The notes under the pieces were generated by a model, which saw only the letters and a program-made list of their open reading frames with translations, searched no databases and had not been told where the DNA came from. The translations under genes and the position numbers were made by a program. Positions 20,360 through 28,800 of a DNA stretch of 36,768 nt are shown piece by piece (within the stretch, counting starts at the first letter, position 1; every line of letters starts with the position of its first letter). The DNA comes from a virus, in the IMG/VR virus record IMGVR_UViG_3300031141_000020, positions 1 through 36,768 of that record, one strand, 5' to 3'.

Positions 20360-21669
20360 AGATAGATTTCACGCCAACAATAAAACAGCATCAGGCCTGG
20401 GAATACATCCATGATAAGACCAGCTCTGAAATTCTCTTCGGAGGAAGTGCTGGTGGTGGAAAATCATACTTTGGGGCGGCCTGGCTGCTGTATTCGTGTT
20501 TGAGATACCCAGGTACAAGATGGCTTATGGGTCGTGCTGTATTGAAAACACTTAAAGAAACTACACTGAACTCATTTTTTAGTGTTTGCTCCGACTGGGG
20601 CGTGAAAAAAGGCGAGACCTATAAGTTCAATGCACAATCAAATGTTATTGAATTTGTGAATGGTAGTCAAATCTTGCTAAAAGACCTTTATCAGTACCCT
20701 GCTGACCCAAACTTTGATTCTCTTGGTTCATTAGAAATATCTGGTGCGTTTATTGACGAAGTTAATCAATGTACTGAGAAGGCTAAGAATGTTGTTGCTT
20801 CAAGGGTGAGATATAAACTTGCGGAATTTGACCTTCGGCCAAAAATACTTATGTCTTGCAATCCAGCGAAAAACTGGGTATATGATTTTTATAAACAATG
20901 GAGAGATGATAACTTGCCAGAGCATCAGAAATTTGTTCAAGCTAAGCTTAAAGACAATCCTCACATTTCGGAATACTATGAAGAGCAGTTGAGAAAGCTT
21001 GACCCTGTATCAAGGGAGAGGCTTTTACATGGTAACTGGGAGTATGATGAAGGAAAAGATAAGTTATTTGATTACGAGGCCCTATTAAACTGTTTTAAGA
21101 ACAAAGTAGAGGAAAGTAAGGAGAAATTCCTCTCTTGTGACGTAGCTTTGATGGGAAGTGATAAAATGGTCATCACTCGGTGGTCTGGTATGACTGTAGA
21201 GGAGATAATAACTAAAGATAAGAGTTCAGCTAATAGTATAGAGATATTAATAAAGAAATTGGCAGATACCCATAATATACCCAGAAAAAACATAATAATT
21301 GATTCTGATGGTGTAGGACAGTACCTTTCACACTATATGAAGGGTGTAGTGCCGTTTATTAACAATTCACGAGCTATGAAGTCTGAAAACTATAAAAATC
21401 TAAAGAGCCAATGCTACTATAAGCTTGCCGAACAAATAAATGCTGGTAACATCCATATTAAATGTAAGAAAATAGATATTAGAAATAAGATAATTGAAGA
21501 GCTTGAAGTTGTTAGAAGGAAAAATATTGACTTAGATGGGAAACTTGCTATACTTTCTAAGAAAGAAGTCAAGGCAGCCATAGGTCGTTCTCCAGATTAT
21601 GCCGATAGTTTAATGATGCGAATGAGATATTTATTTGATGGAGGTAATAAGATATTAGCATGGGGATAA
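20356..21669 (+). CDS. terL: Terminase large subunit
   Basis: This 437-residue packaging motor has Walker A GGSAGGGKS at 29-37 and Walker B AFIDE at 131-135. A coupling-like segment, ILMSCNPAKNWVYDFY, lies at about 164-179. The RNase H-like nuclease carries D262 (SCDVALMGSD), D316 and D318 (IIIDSDGVG), and D414/D417 (SPDYADSLMMR). It cuts concatemers and pumps DNA into the prohead through the portal. Its length and motifs are complete. The gene is far from the portal and capsid genes, separated by the accessory island. Confidence 0.9.
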   Translation: MKIDFTPTIKQHQAWEYIHDKTSSEILFGGSAGGGKSYFGAAWLLYSCLRYPGTRWLMGRAVLKTLKETTLNSFFSVCSDWGVKKGETYKFNAQSNVIEFVNGSQILLKDLYQYPADPNFDSLGSLEISGAFIDEVNQCTEKAKNVVASRVRYKLAEFDLRPKILMSCNPAKNWVYDFYKQWRDDNLPEHQKFVQAKLKDNPHISEYYEEQLRKLDPVSRERLLHGNWEYDEGKDKLFDYEALLNCFKNKVEESKEKFLSCDVALMGSDKMVITRWSGMTVEEIITKDKSSANSIEILIKKLADTHNIPRKNIIIDSDGVGQYLSHYMKGVVPFINNSRAMKSENYKNLKSQCYYKLAEQINAGNIHIKCKKIDIRNKIIEELEVVRRKNIDLDGKLAILSKKEVKAAIGRSPDYADSLMMRMRYLFDGGNKILAWG

Positions 21670-21720
21670 AAGTTCCAAACATTAGCCAAGAAAATGTAAA
21701 CTTTTTCTTATAATTGTAAA

Positions 21721-22119
21721 ATGTATAGTGAATACGAAATATTTTGTTTGAATAGATGGCACGAAGAGATAGTTTTAGACTATTTATCGGATGTGCAGGC
21801 TATAATTGATACGTCTACAGCAGATGATGACACTTACGAGGCTTTTTTAGATGTTTTAACACAAATAATCATAGTTCACAATAAAAATGGAGAAGATTCT
21901 TATTTAGACACAATATTCCGTAGTGATTGGCTTTACTCGCTACCAAACATGGTTTATTGGGCTGCACTTGGTTATCTTGCAGTTTTACCTAAAGATGAGG
22001 AGGAAATTGATGTAATAGTAACAAGATTAGCAAAACGATTAACGAAAGTCAATAATAGGATAGGAAAGATGGTTTTAATCAATCCTTTTGTTGATGGAGA
22101 TAAAACAATAATGAATTAA
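21721..22119 (+). CDS. Unrecognised helical protein before the tail chaperones
   Basis: In this 132-residue, acidic, helical protein, EIFCLNRWHEEIVLDYLSDV (about 6-25) is followed by YEAFLDVLTQIIIVHNKNG, then IDVIVTRLAKRLTKVNNRI near the end. The stop overlaps the next start (TAATG at 22117-22121). The TATAATTG just upstream is too close to the ATG to be its promoter. Its place between TerL and the chaperone fits a neck or tail-assembly accessory, as inference. Confidence 0.5.
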   Translation: MYSEYEIFCLNRWHEEIVLDYLSDVQAIIDTSTADDDTYEAFLDVLTQIIIVHNKNGEDSYLDTIFRSDWLYSLPNMVYWAALGYLAVLPKDEEEIDVIVTRLAKRLTKVNNRIGKMVLINPFVDGDKTIMN

Positions 22120-22805
22120 TGAAAAGTATTACAATAAACGAAGTAGAAATAGACATCCCAACATCCTGGGTAGACGTAACCTTTGAAAGGTTTAAGGGAT
22201 TTAATGACATTGTAAATGCACAACCATCAATGGAAGAAGTTGAGGAGATGTTTGCTGATTCAAATGAAGAGGTTAGACAGCTTGAATTAAGCCTATTAAA
22301 TATAAATCAGAATACAAAGCTCGCTTGTTACTGGACTGGCCTAAGTGAGGACGAAATATCTATGTGTGGTCTTGATGAGATAGAGGAGGTTATATCCACT
22401 GTACAATTCTTAAGTGACCCTTACAATCCGATAGCATTAGATAAGTTCACATTTAATAATGCTGTATATTATTTACCAGACCCAGGAATGGCTAATGAGA
22501 ATTTTGGCACATTTATTGAAGCTGAACAAATAGAGCTTCATAATAAAAAACTGGAGACTGGAGATTTAACAGTGTTAACAAAACAAGTTGCTATTCTATG
22601 TAAGCAGAAGGGTGATAAAAGAGGTATAGTGAATGATGCTCTGGTGGATAAGAGAGCTGAAGAATTTAAACAATTAGATATGGCAACCATTTGGGATGTC
22701 GGTTTTTTTTTGATACAGCACGAAAACGCATTGATGAAACTTTTCCTAACCTCAACTCTTCAGGAGGAGACTCAAAAGCTAAAATCGCTGCTTCAAGAAC
22801 TATAG
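22119..22805 (+). CDS. Tail assembly chaperone, short form (gpG-like)
   Basis: This 228-residue protein begins MKSITINEVEIDIPTSWVDV, a start typical of tail-chaperone N-domains of Bacteroidetes phages, followed by acidic helices (SMEEVEEMFADSNEEVRQLE). Near codon 195 the message has GG plus nine T. Reading straight through gives this form ending SLLQEL. Slipping back one base joins residue 197 to the 22709-22987 frame. The pair mirrors lambda gpG and gpGT, which chaperone the tape measure before tail tube assembly. The usual neighbours (tail completion, tape measure) follow downstream. Confidence 0.65.
   Translation: MKSITINEVEIDIPTSWVDVTFERFKGFNDIVNAQPSMEEVEEMFADSNEEVRQLELSLLNINQNTKLACYWTGLSEDEISMCGLDEIEEVISTVQFLSDPYNPIALDKFTFNNAVYYLPDPGMANENFGTFIEAEQIELHNKKLETGDLTVLTKQVAILCKQKGDKRGIVNDALVDKRAEEFKQLDMATIWDVGFFLIQHENALMKLFLTSTLQEETQKLKSLLQEL
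22703..22711 (+). other. Slippery T9 run for -1 frameshift
   Basis: Nine consecutive T, read GGT TTT TTT TTG in the zero frame. Two tandem Phe codons can re-pair perfectly after a one-base backward slip (heptamer T TTT TTT), leading into TTT GAT ACA of the downstream frame. A sequencing indel in the homopolymer could mimic this, but the two frames match the G/GT arrangement. Confidence 0.6.
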
Positions 22806-22987
22806 GAGGGTACGGCTGGCTAAACAGTGTTTATGATGTAGCTAAAGCAGGAATATTTACATTACCAACACACTCACCTGTTAATAGTGTATTGTTAACA
22901 GAGTTGTATGAAGTTTTAACATATTTGTCTTGGAAAAACGCATGCGTTGACTATGAAAAGACTTATAACGATTTAAATAAAAAATAG
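22709..22987 (+). CDS. Tail chaperone frameshift extension (gpT-like part)
   Basis: This 92-residue frame is open across the end of the short form and beyond it. It reads FDTARKRIDETFPNL early, then IGGYGWLNSVYDVAKAGIFT and LTELYEVLTYLSWKNACVDY, a pattern seen in C-terminal extensions of tail chaperones. It has no good start codon of its own near the overlap, which supports production by frameshift. The fused protein would be about 289 residues. The T domain binds the tape measure protein in the lambda model. Confidence 0.6.
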   Translation, partial: FDTARKRIDETFPNLNSSGGDSKAKIAASRTIGGYGWLNSVYDVAKAGIFTLPTHSPVNSVLLTELYEVLTYLSWKNACVDYEKTYNDLNKK

Positions 22988-22990
22988 AAT

Positions 22991-23257
22991 ATGGCAGCAA
23001 AGGAAATAAAAACATGTGCACATTGCGAGGGTAATCTTAGCACTTGTTCTTGTGCTTGGAAGGGAACTACAGATAAAAAACTTGTTCACATGCACTGCTA
23101 CACTGAATACGAGGCAAAACTGAAAAACCAACCAATAACGTGTGGTTTTTGCGAAAAGGTTTTTACTACTGACCCATACTTTAAAACACAGGACGGAAAG
23201 TTTGCTCACTTTGCCTGTCAACATAAATACGAACAAAAATTAATTAATAAAAAATAA
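22991..23257 (+). CDS. Small double zinc-finger-like protein in the tail operon
   Basis: This 88-residue protein has Cys/His clusters CAHCEGNLSTCSC (about 9-21), HMHC (about 33-36), CGFC (about 51-54) and HFAC (about 72-75), consistent with two treble-clef or LIM-like zinc sites. It starts 3 nt after the chaperone extension and ends 2 nt before the next gene. It could be a small assembly factor. No family is named with confidence. Confidence 0.5.
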   Translation: MAAKEIKTCAHCEGNLSTCSCAWKGTTDKKLVHMHCYTEYEAKLKNQPITCGFCEKVFTTDPYFKTQDGKFAHFACQHKYEQKLINKK

Positions 23258-23259
23258 AA

Positions 23260-23955
23260 ATGGCTATTCCTTTAACATACAATTTATTTCAACTTATGAG
23301 GGACTTTAAAACCTGTGCAAATGCTGCTGGGTTTTGTTCTGTAAAATTTGGGCCTCCAGAAAGAATAAATTTTGACCATAACATTTGTTATGATTTACTA
23401 AACATAGACTACCCATCATCTTACGTGGTGGAGGGAGTGAAAGAAGTTTATAGCTTCAGCTTAGTAATAGCAAGACCTATACAGTCAGGTAGCACGCAAG
23501 GTGTACAGATTTTTGATGATGACACTGCGTCTATAATGGCAGAACTTGAATTAAAGCTATGGAATATGTTATCTTGCCTTGCACTTGGAATTAGTGGAGG
23601 TGGTGGGTGTAAAGCTCATGTACCTAAGCATAAAGTAACGATAAGTAGAGAGTTTGGAGTTTTTAACGATAAATTAGTAGCTTTACGTGTTGAGTTTGAT
23701 GCTATAGCTAATATTGCACAAACTGTAGATGCCTGTAGTGGAGGCCCAGCAGAGCCTGCATCAGGTTGTGAATCACCTTGTTCTGATTACTTTGGAGCTT
23801 GTGGGTGTACTGACCCTGCAGCTATCAATTATGACCCTGCAGCAGGTGTTGATGATGGAACTTGTTGTTATACTGGAATAGATGACCCTTGTTCTGATGG
23901 AGCTCCTGCTTTCCCTCCTGTTTTCCCTGGCTCTGAAACTTCAAATCCAGAATAA
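23260..23955 (+). CDS. Tail protein (terminator-like) with Bacteroidetes Asp/Cys repeat
   Basis: Residues about 1-155 form an alpha/beta domain. A phase-typical strand, KVTISREFGVFNDKLVALRV (about 125-144), precedes a low-complexity Cys-rich tail. The core has the size and neighbourhood of tail terminator or completion proteins. The tail contains GCTDPAAINYDP then AAGVDDGTC (182-202), a single copy of the thrombospondin type 3-like Asp/Cys motif common in Bacteroidetes exported proteins. It overlaps the next gene at TAATG (23953-23957). A calcium-binding or disulfide role for the tail is inference. Confidence 0.5.
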   Translation: MAIPLTYNLFQLMRDFKTCANAAGFCSVKFGPPERINFDHNICYDLLNIDYPSSYVVEGVKEVYSFSLVIARPIQSGSTQGVQIFDDDTASIMAELELKLWNMLSCLALGISGGGGCKAHVPKHKVTISREFGVFNDKLVALRVEFDAIANIAQTVDACSGGPAEPASGCESPCSDYFGACGCTDPAAINYDPAAGVDDGTCCYTGIDDPCSDGAPAFPPVFPGSETSNPE

Positions 23956-24482
23956 TGTTAGAGGAGATAGCAAGATTATTATTACAATCTCAAGGTAACC
24001 CTGTTAGGCTTATGCAAAATAAGCTTAACAAGGCTATCAGAAAGGGTAATAAAAAACCACAAACTAATACAGGGGCTACAGCAGCAAGTATAAAGGCTGA
24101 AGCACCAAAAATAGTAGGAGCACGACTTAAGTGGGATTTTCAATCAAGCAACTCAGCTATAAGATTAAATAATGGTGGTTCTTTAAAAGGAAAGGGTAGT
24201 TCTGACGTTCCTTACAGTGGTAAAGGAGGAGGAGGTAAAAGTGATTATATAGGAGCTTTAATGTTGTGGGCACAAAACAAATACCAAGTCAGCCCAAAAG
24301 AAGCTAAGATGATAGCCTTTAGAGTTGCAGCAGCAGCAAAGAACAACGGAAAGACAGTTAAAGCTGACGGATGGTTAGATGATGCTAAAAAAGCTATTGA
24401 AACTCAAATTGATAAAGACTTAACAGCAATAATAGCTTCCGTAATCAATACGAAAATAAATAAAATAATGAAATTCAAGTAA
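23955..24482 (+). CDS. Tail completion / head-tail joining protein (HK97 gp10-like)
   Basis: In this 175-residue protein, an N-terminal helix (MLEEIARLLLQSQGNPVRLM) leads to TNTGATAASIKAEAPKIVGA and a Gly-rich loop (SGKGGGGKSDYIGALMLWAQ). A further helix and the C-terminal GWLDDAKKAIETQIDKDLTA follow. The early T-G-A-L/A-x-x-S strand and the late D-x-x-x-x-I-x-x-x-I-x-x-x-L helix resemble HK97 gp10 and related neck/tail completion proteins, which seal the tail end to the connector. It is coupled to the previous gene. Confidence 0.55.
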   Translation: MLEEIARLLLQSQGNPVRLMQNKLNKAIRKGNKKPQTNTGATAASIKAEAPKIVGARLKWDFQSSNSAIRLNNGGSLKGKGSSDVPYSGKGGGGKSDYIGALMLWAQNKYQVSPKEAKMIAFRVAAAAKNNGKTVKADGWLDDAKKAIETQIDKDLTAIIASVINTKINKIMKFK

Positions 24483-24483
24483 A

Positions 24484-25860
24484 ATGGCAATAAATTGGAA
24501 TGTATCACAACAACCTCATGGTAAATTTGTCTCAAGTCAAAGACCTATAGTTATTGAAGTAAGAGTAACTGGAACTACTATACCTGCTTTTTTTAGGGGT
24601 ATTTTATGGTTGGAATCCACTAATGGAAGTGGTAATTATGTAGACACAGGTATTCGTATGAATGGATATTCTGATTCTGCTAATGGAGTTTACTCTTTTA
24701 ATGTAGCTGAATATTGTAGGCAATACTTTACGGAAGAGGGGGCATTTTACAAGCAGGACTGGTGTACTTCTTTTGATAAAATGTTAGGAAGAGGGTTTAA
24801 ATTAGAGATGTTCCCTGTTCAATATGCTATAGGAGGGGGTTTATCACCAGATTCCAGTAATAATAAATTCACAAATTCCTTTATAGCTGTTCCTTTGAAT
24901 ACTACTACTCAAGAATCCAATTCTACAGCTAATGATTACATAAGAGTTGATAAATATGTGTGTAATGGGACTAACAATAGTCAAACCCCTTGGACTTCAA
25001 GTGCTTTTAATCGCTTCACAACTAATATGCCTCCATACAATGTTATGGATGTTAGTCAAGGATTTTATTATTTTCTCCCTGTAATTCATAGGGGAGCAAC
25101 TAATAGGATTGGAGACATGCACGTTACAAATTCTGCTGGGGTAACCGAACATATTCCATGCTTAGATTCTTCATACACCAGGCATATAGGACTTCACATA
25201 CATCCTATTATACTTGATTTTTGGTTATCTCTTTTCGCTGGAGCTGTAGTTAATCACCTAACAGATGCTACTGGTAATTTAACAGGAAGCCAGATGGGAA
25301 TACAAATAAAATATAATAACGCAACTACAGGTGCATATATAAGGAGTGGGCCTATTCAGCATTATAAATTAATAGATAGCACTAAGCATTGTGCTGATTC
25401 TAATGGAACAAACTTTATATTTAGAAATATGCTTGGGAATTTTGATTTCTTTAGAGCTACAGGGACAGAGAGCAAGGAATTACTAATGTCTGGAACTGAA
25501 TTTGATAGGCACACAAACTTTCAAAGGAGTTCTACAAAAGATTTTGGTATTATGAGAGGGCAACATAATACAACAAACTTATGGGGAAAAAGACAGGAGA
25601 TGATAACTGTTTTTTCACAACCATTAAGTAGGGAACAGGTTAAGTGGATAGAAGAAATGATAATGTCTCCTCAAGTTTGGATAACAACTAAAATAGAGGA
25701 TTTTGTTACAGATTTAGCAAGAAACACTTATCAAAATATAGGTCTTACCGCTATTAATATAATTAAAGGTTCTTATAAATTATATAGTACAGATAAAAAC
25801 AGGTCTTTTATAGAGTTTAAATATAAGTTTTCAGAAAGTACACTAACACAAAAAATGTAA
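24484..25860 (+). CDS. Beta-rich minor tail protein
   Basis: This 458-residue protein begins MAINWNVSQQPHGKFVSSQR and PIVIEVRV, a fibronectin-like strand pattern near the N-terminus. A long Asn/Ser/Gly-rich middle precedes a C-terminal domain with REQVKWIEEMIMSPQVWITT and KNRSFIEFKYKFSEST. Proteins of this size next to a giant tail protein in Bacteroidetes siphoviruses are annotated as minor tail or baseplate components. It starts 1 nt after the completion gene. Adhesion or distal-tail function is inferred from context. Confidence 0.5.
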   Translation: MAINWNVSQQPHGKFVSSQRPIVIEVRVTGTTIPAFFRGILWLESTNGSGNYVDTGIRMNGYSDSANGVYSFNVAEYCRQYFTEEGAFYKQDWCTSFDKMLGRGFKLEMFPVQYAIGGGLSPDSSNNKFTNSFIAVPLNTTTQESNSTANDYIRVDKYVCNGTNNSQTPWTSSAFNRFTTNMPPYNVMDVSQGFYYFLPVIHRGATNRIGDMHVTNSAGVTEHIPCLDSSYTRHIGLHIHPIILDFWLSLFAGAVVNHLTDATGNLTGSQMGIQIKYNNATTGAYIRSGPIQHYKLIDSTKHCADSNGTNFIFRNMLGNFDFFRATGTESKELLMSGTEFDRHTNFQRSSTKDFGIMRGQHNTTNLWGKRQEMITVFSQPLSREQVKWIEEMIMSPQVWITTKIEDFVTDLARNTYQNIGLTAINIIKGSYKLYSTDKNRSFIEFKYKFSESTLTQKM

Positions 25861-25861
25861 T

Positions 25862-28800
25862 ATGGCTCAATCATCTCAAGCAAAAGAAGTAATTTTAGAG
25901 GTAGGTGAAAAAGATGCAGGTCTTTCAACTATAACTTCATACGTTCAAAATGGAACTACATCATCTGATATTTTCGGAGAAGGTTGTAAGGGTTATTGTG
26001 ATTGGGCTAATTCGTATGGCCCACTAAATGCCAATGAAGATTTTGGTAATTTTATGGGATGGTATGACATGGAAATTAATAACTTTGCTATATACGGAAA
26101 CACCCCAAATAATCCTACGTGGAACGGAGTGTCTAACGCTTCAACAGGAAGTACAACAGCACTAAGCTATTCTTTCCCATCTCAAACTGGAGGGTATCTA
26201 TCAGCTCAGATTATTAAATTATCTTTCAATAAGTCTGATGGCTCAAATCCAGACTTTGAAGGACAACAAACATCTGTTTGGCACTCTGTACCTTTTACTT
26301 ATGTGAATAACATGAAGAGAGATGGTCGTAGTGATACAGAGCAGGGTAGGATGCTTTATCTTTATCCTACTGCAGCAAGTGGTCTTGACGCTTCTATATC
26401 TCTTGAAATCTTAGAGGGTGATGGTCATCATTTGTTTCTTAGAGGCCCAGGGTGTGATAATTTAGCTAATTATTTATCATCAACATTTCCTTCAGTAGAC
26501 CCTCCAGATTTTTTCACAGCAGCATTTTGGCAAAACTTCAGGGGGTATATCACTCCTTATGTACATACAGCAGCCTGGAAATACGATATAGGAAGTATCA
26601 CTTATGATTCTAATAGAAGAAATATTCACGCATCTTATGCTTCAGCTCTGGGTAGCCCTGTAAATTTTGCATCTGTAGTTAATAATAATGTTAATTTTGG
26701 GCTTAGAAGTTCGCATGAGTTGTTTCAATGTAATGACTATGAGTCTAAAGGATATAAGATGAAAATAACCATAGACGCTATGTCTGGGTGTGAAGTGGAG
26801 GTATTAACATATATAGATTTTATTTCAACAGGTAGTTATGTTAACACCACAGGAGTTCAACAGAGTGATATACAATATGCTTTAGATTATAAAGGGGTTG
26901 ATACATCACAAAAACCTTGGGTATGGCAAACGATAAAAACTCCAGGGACTTATGAAATATGCGTTCCTTTTATACCAGACATGGTTATTTATGAAGAACA
27001 GCAAGACCCAGTTATGGGAGGACTTCCTGGAGGGTGGTCTACAAATACTCGTATTCAATATGGTGGTAATGCTTATTCTCAAAAACATTTCTACAACGCA
27101 CAATATCAATTCTTAAGAGTTAAAGAGACAGGGACTCATTCAACACTAACTATGTCAAATTTTGAGATTAGAGAAGGTGGTGTGGAATGGGATGAGAATA
27201 CAACTCCTACGTATCAAGAGAATACTATGCAAGTTCAGACATATACTTATGATTATTTAGATACAATGAATAAGGACTCACTGCCTTTAGGATTAACTTT
27301 AAATAGTGGGGATTTAAGAGACCCAAGTAAAAGGTCAACTGGTTATTCTAAAACATTTGAACTACCAGCGAGTGCAAGAAATCAGAGAATTTTACATTCT
27401 ATGACTGCTGATGGAAGCCATAGAAACCCTGAAGATTTAGGGTGGAAGAAAGCGAGAATATCAGTTAATGGAGTTGTTTGTTTTAATGGGTTTGCAAGGA
27501 TAGAGCAGAGTGTTACAGGAGCTGGAGGAAAGTACAAATGCCATATACTACAAGACCCATCATATTGGCCTGAATTACTTAAGGATAAAAAACTTTGTGA
27601 ACTGGGGATGACTTCACATGAAAAGGATTATGCTACAGTGGTCGCAAGTTGGTCAAAGAATGTTGACCAAATAAATTATGTTTACCCTATCATTAACTAT
27701 GGAGAGTGGTTAAAAGATACAGACCCAAATATATCAGCACATTCACTTAAAGATTTACACCCAGCTATATATGTAAAGAGTGCTGTTGAGAAAATGTTTG
27801 AGGATATTGGATATACGATTGAGAGTGATTTCTTTCAGTCTCAAGAATTTAAAAAATTAATTATACCTTATACGTCTGGAGAGGATTATGATTTTGCTGG
27901 GAGCACAACACTTGGGGCAAATAGTGACTATTCAGCACACGCATCTAAGGCTGGAGAAGTAACTCTACCAACAATGCCTGCTACTGGTTCAAACTCAAAT
28001 ACTACAAGACATTTCTACCCTGTAATACCAACTCAAAATGGAGCTGCTCACTATTCACCAGGGAGTAGTAGTAGTGTGCAAAATGGATATGTTGTACCTT
28101 TTTCAGGTAGATATAATATATATTACAAGGCAACGGTTAAAGTATCTCAGAATGGTACTTCTGCAGATTCTGGTATGTGGGCTTCTCGTATTGTTGTTAA
28201 TGGACAGACTATGGGTTATAGTCAATATGGTGGTTGGGCTGATTGGGCAACTGATAGTGGTCAATATGTATTTAATCCAAATATAGGGCCTCCTACTACT
28301 CAGGATGGGGTAACAGCAACACAGCCTGTCGGATTACCAAATTGTGTTTGGAGACACACCTCAAATGGAGAGGCTTGGACAACAGAGGATTCTAATATGG
28401 AAATGAATCTAAGTGCTGGAGATGTAGTTCAAATTAGATTTTTTGGAATAAACTTTAAGGCATTTAGAGAGTGTAGAGCTTATATTAAGAATCAAGACTT
28501 TATGGTTTTTCCTGTAGTGGGACAAGCATTTGTACCTCCATTTACTGCGAGTGCTAATATGGCTCTTGGATGTGGAACAAAGCAATTAGAGTTTTTAAAG
28601 GGTATAACAGAAATGTTTAACCTGTATTGGGATGCAGACAACGAGCAGAAAAAAGTATTTGTTGAACCGTATGATGATTTTTATGGTTCAGGCAGGCTTG
28701 TTGATTGGAGTAAAAAATTAGATAGAACAAGTTGGAGTGATAAGTTTTTAATTGATGAACTTGCAAAATCAATATACTTTAGATATAAGAATGATAGTGG

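Noticed and set aside
21709-21716. Promoter TATAATTG before the 21721 gene
   Set aside because: It is only 4 nt before the ATG, which would force a leaderless or truncated message; no TTG at proper distance.
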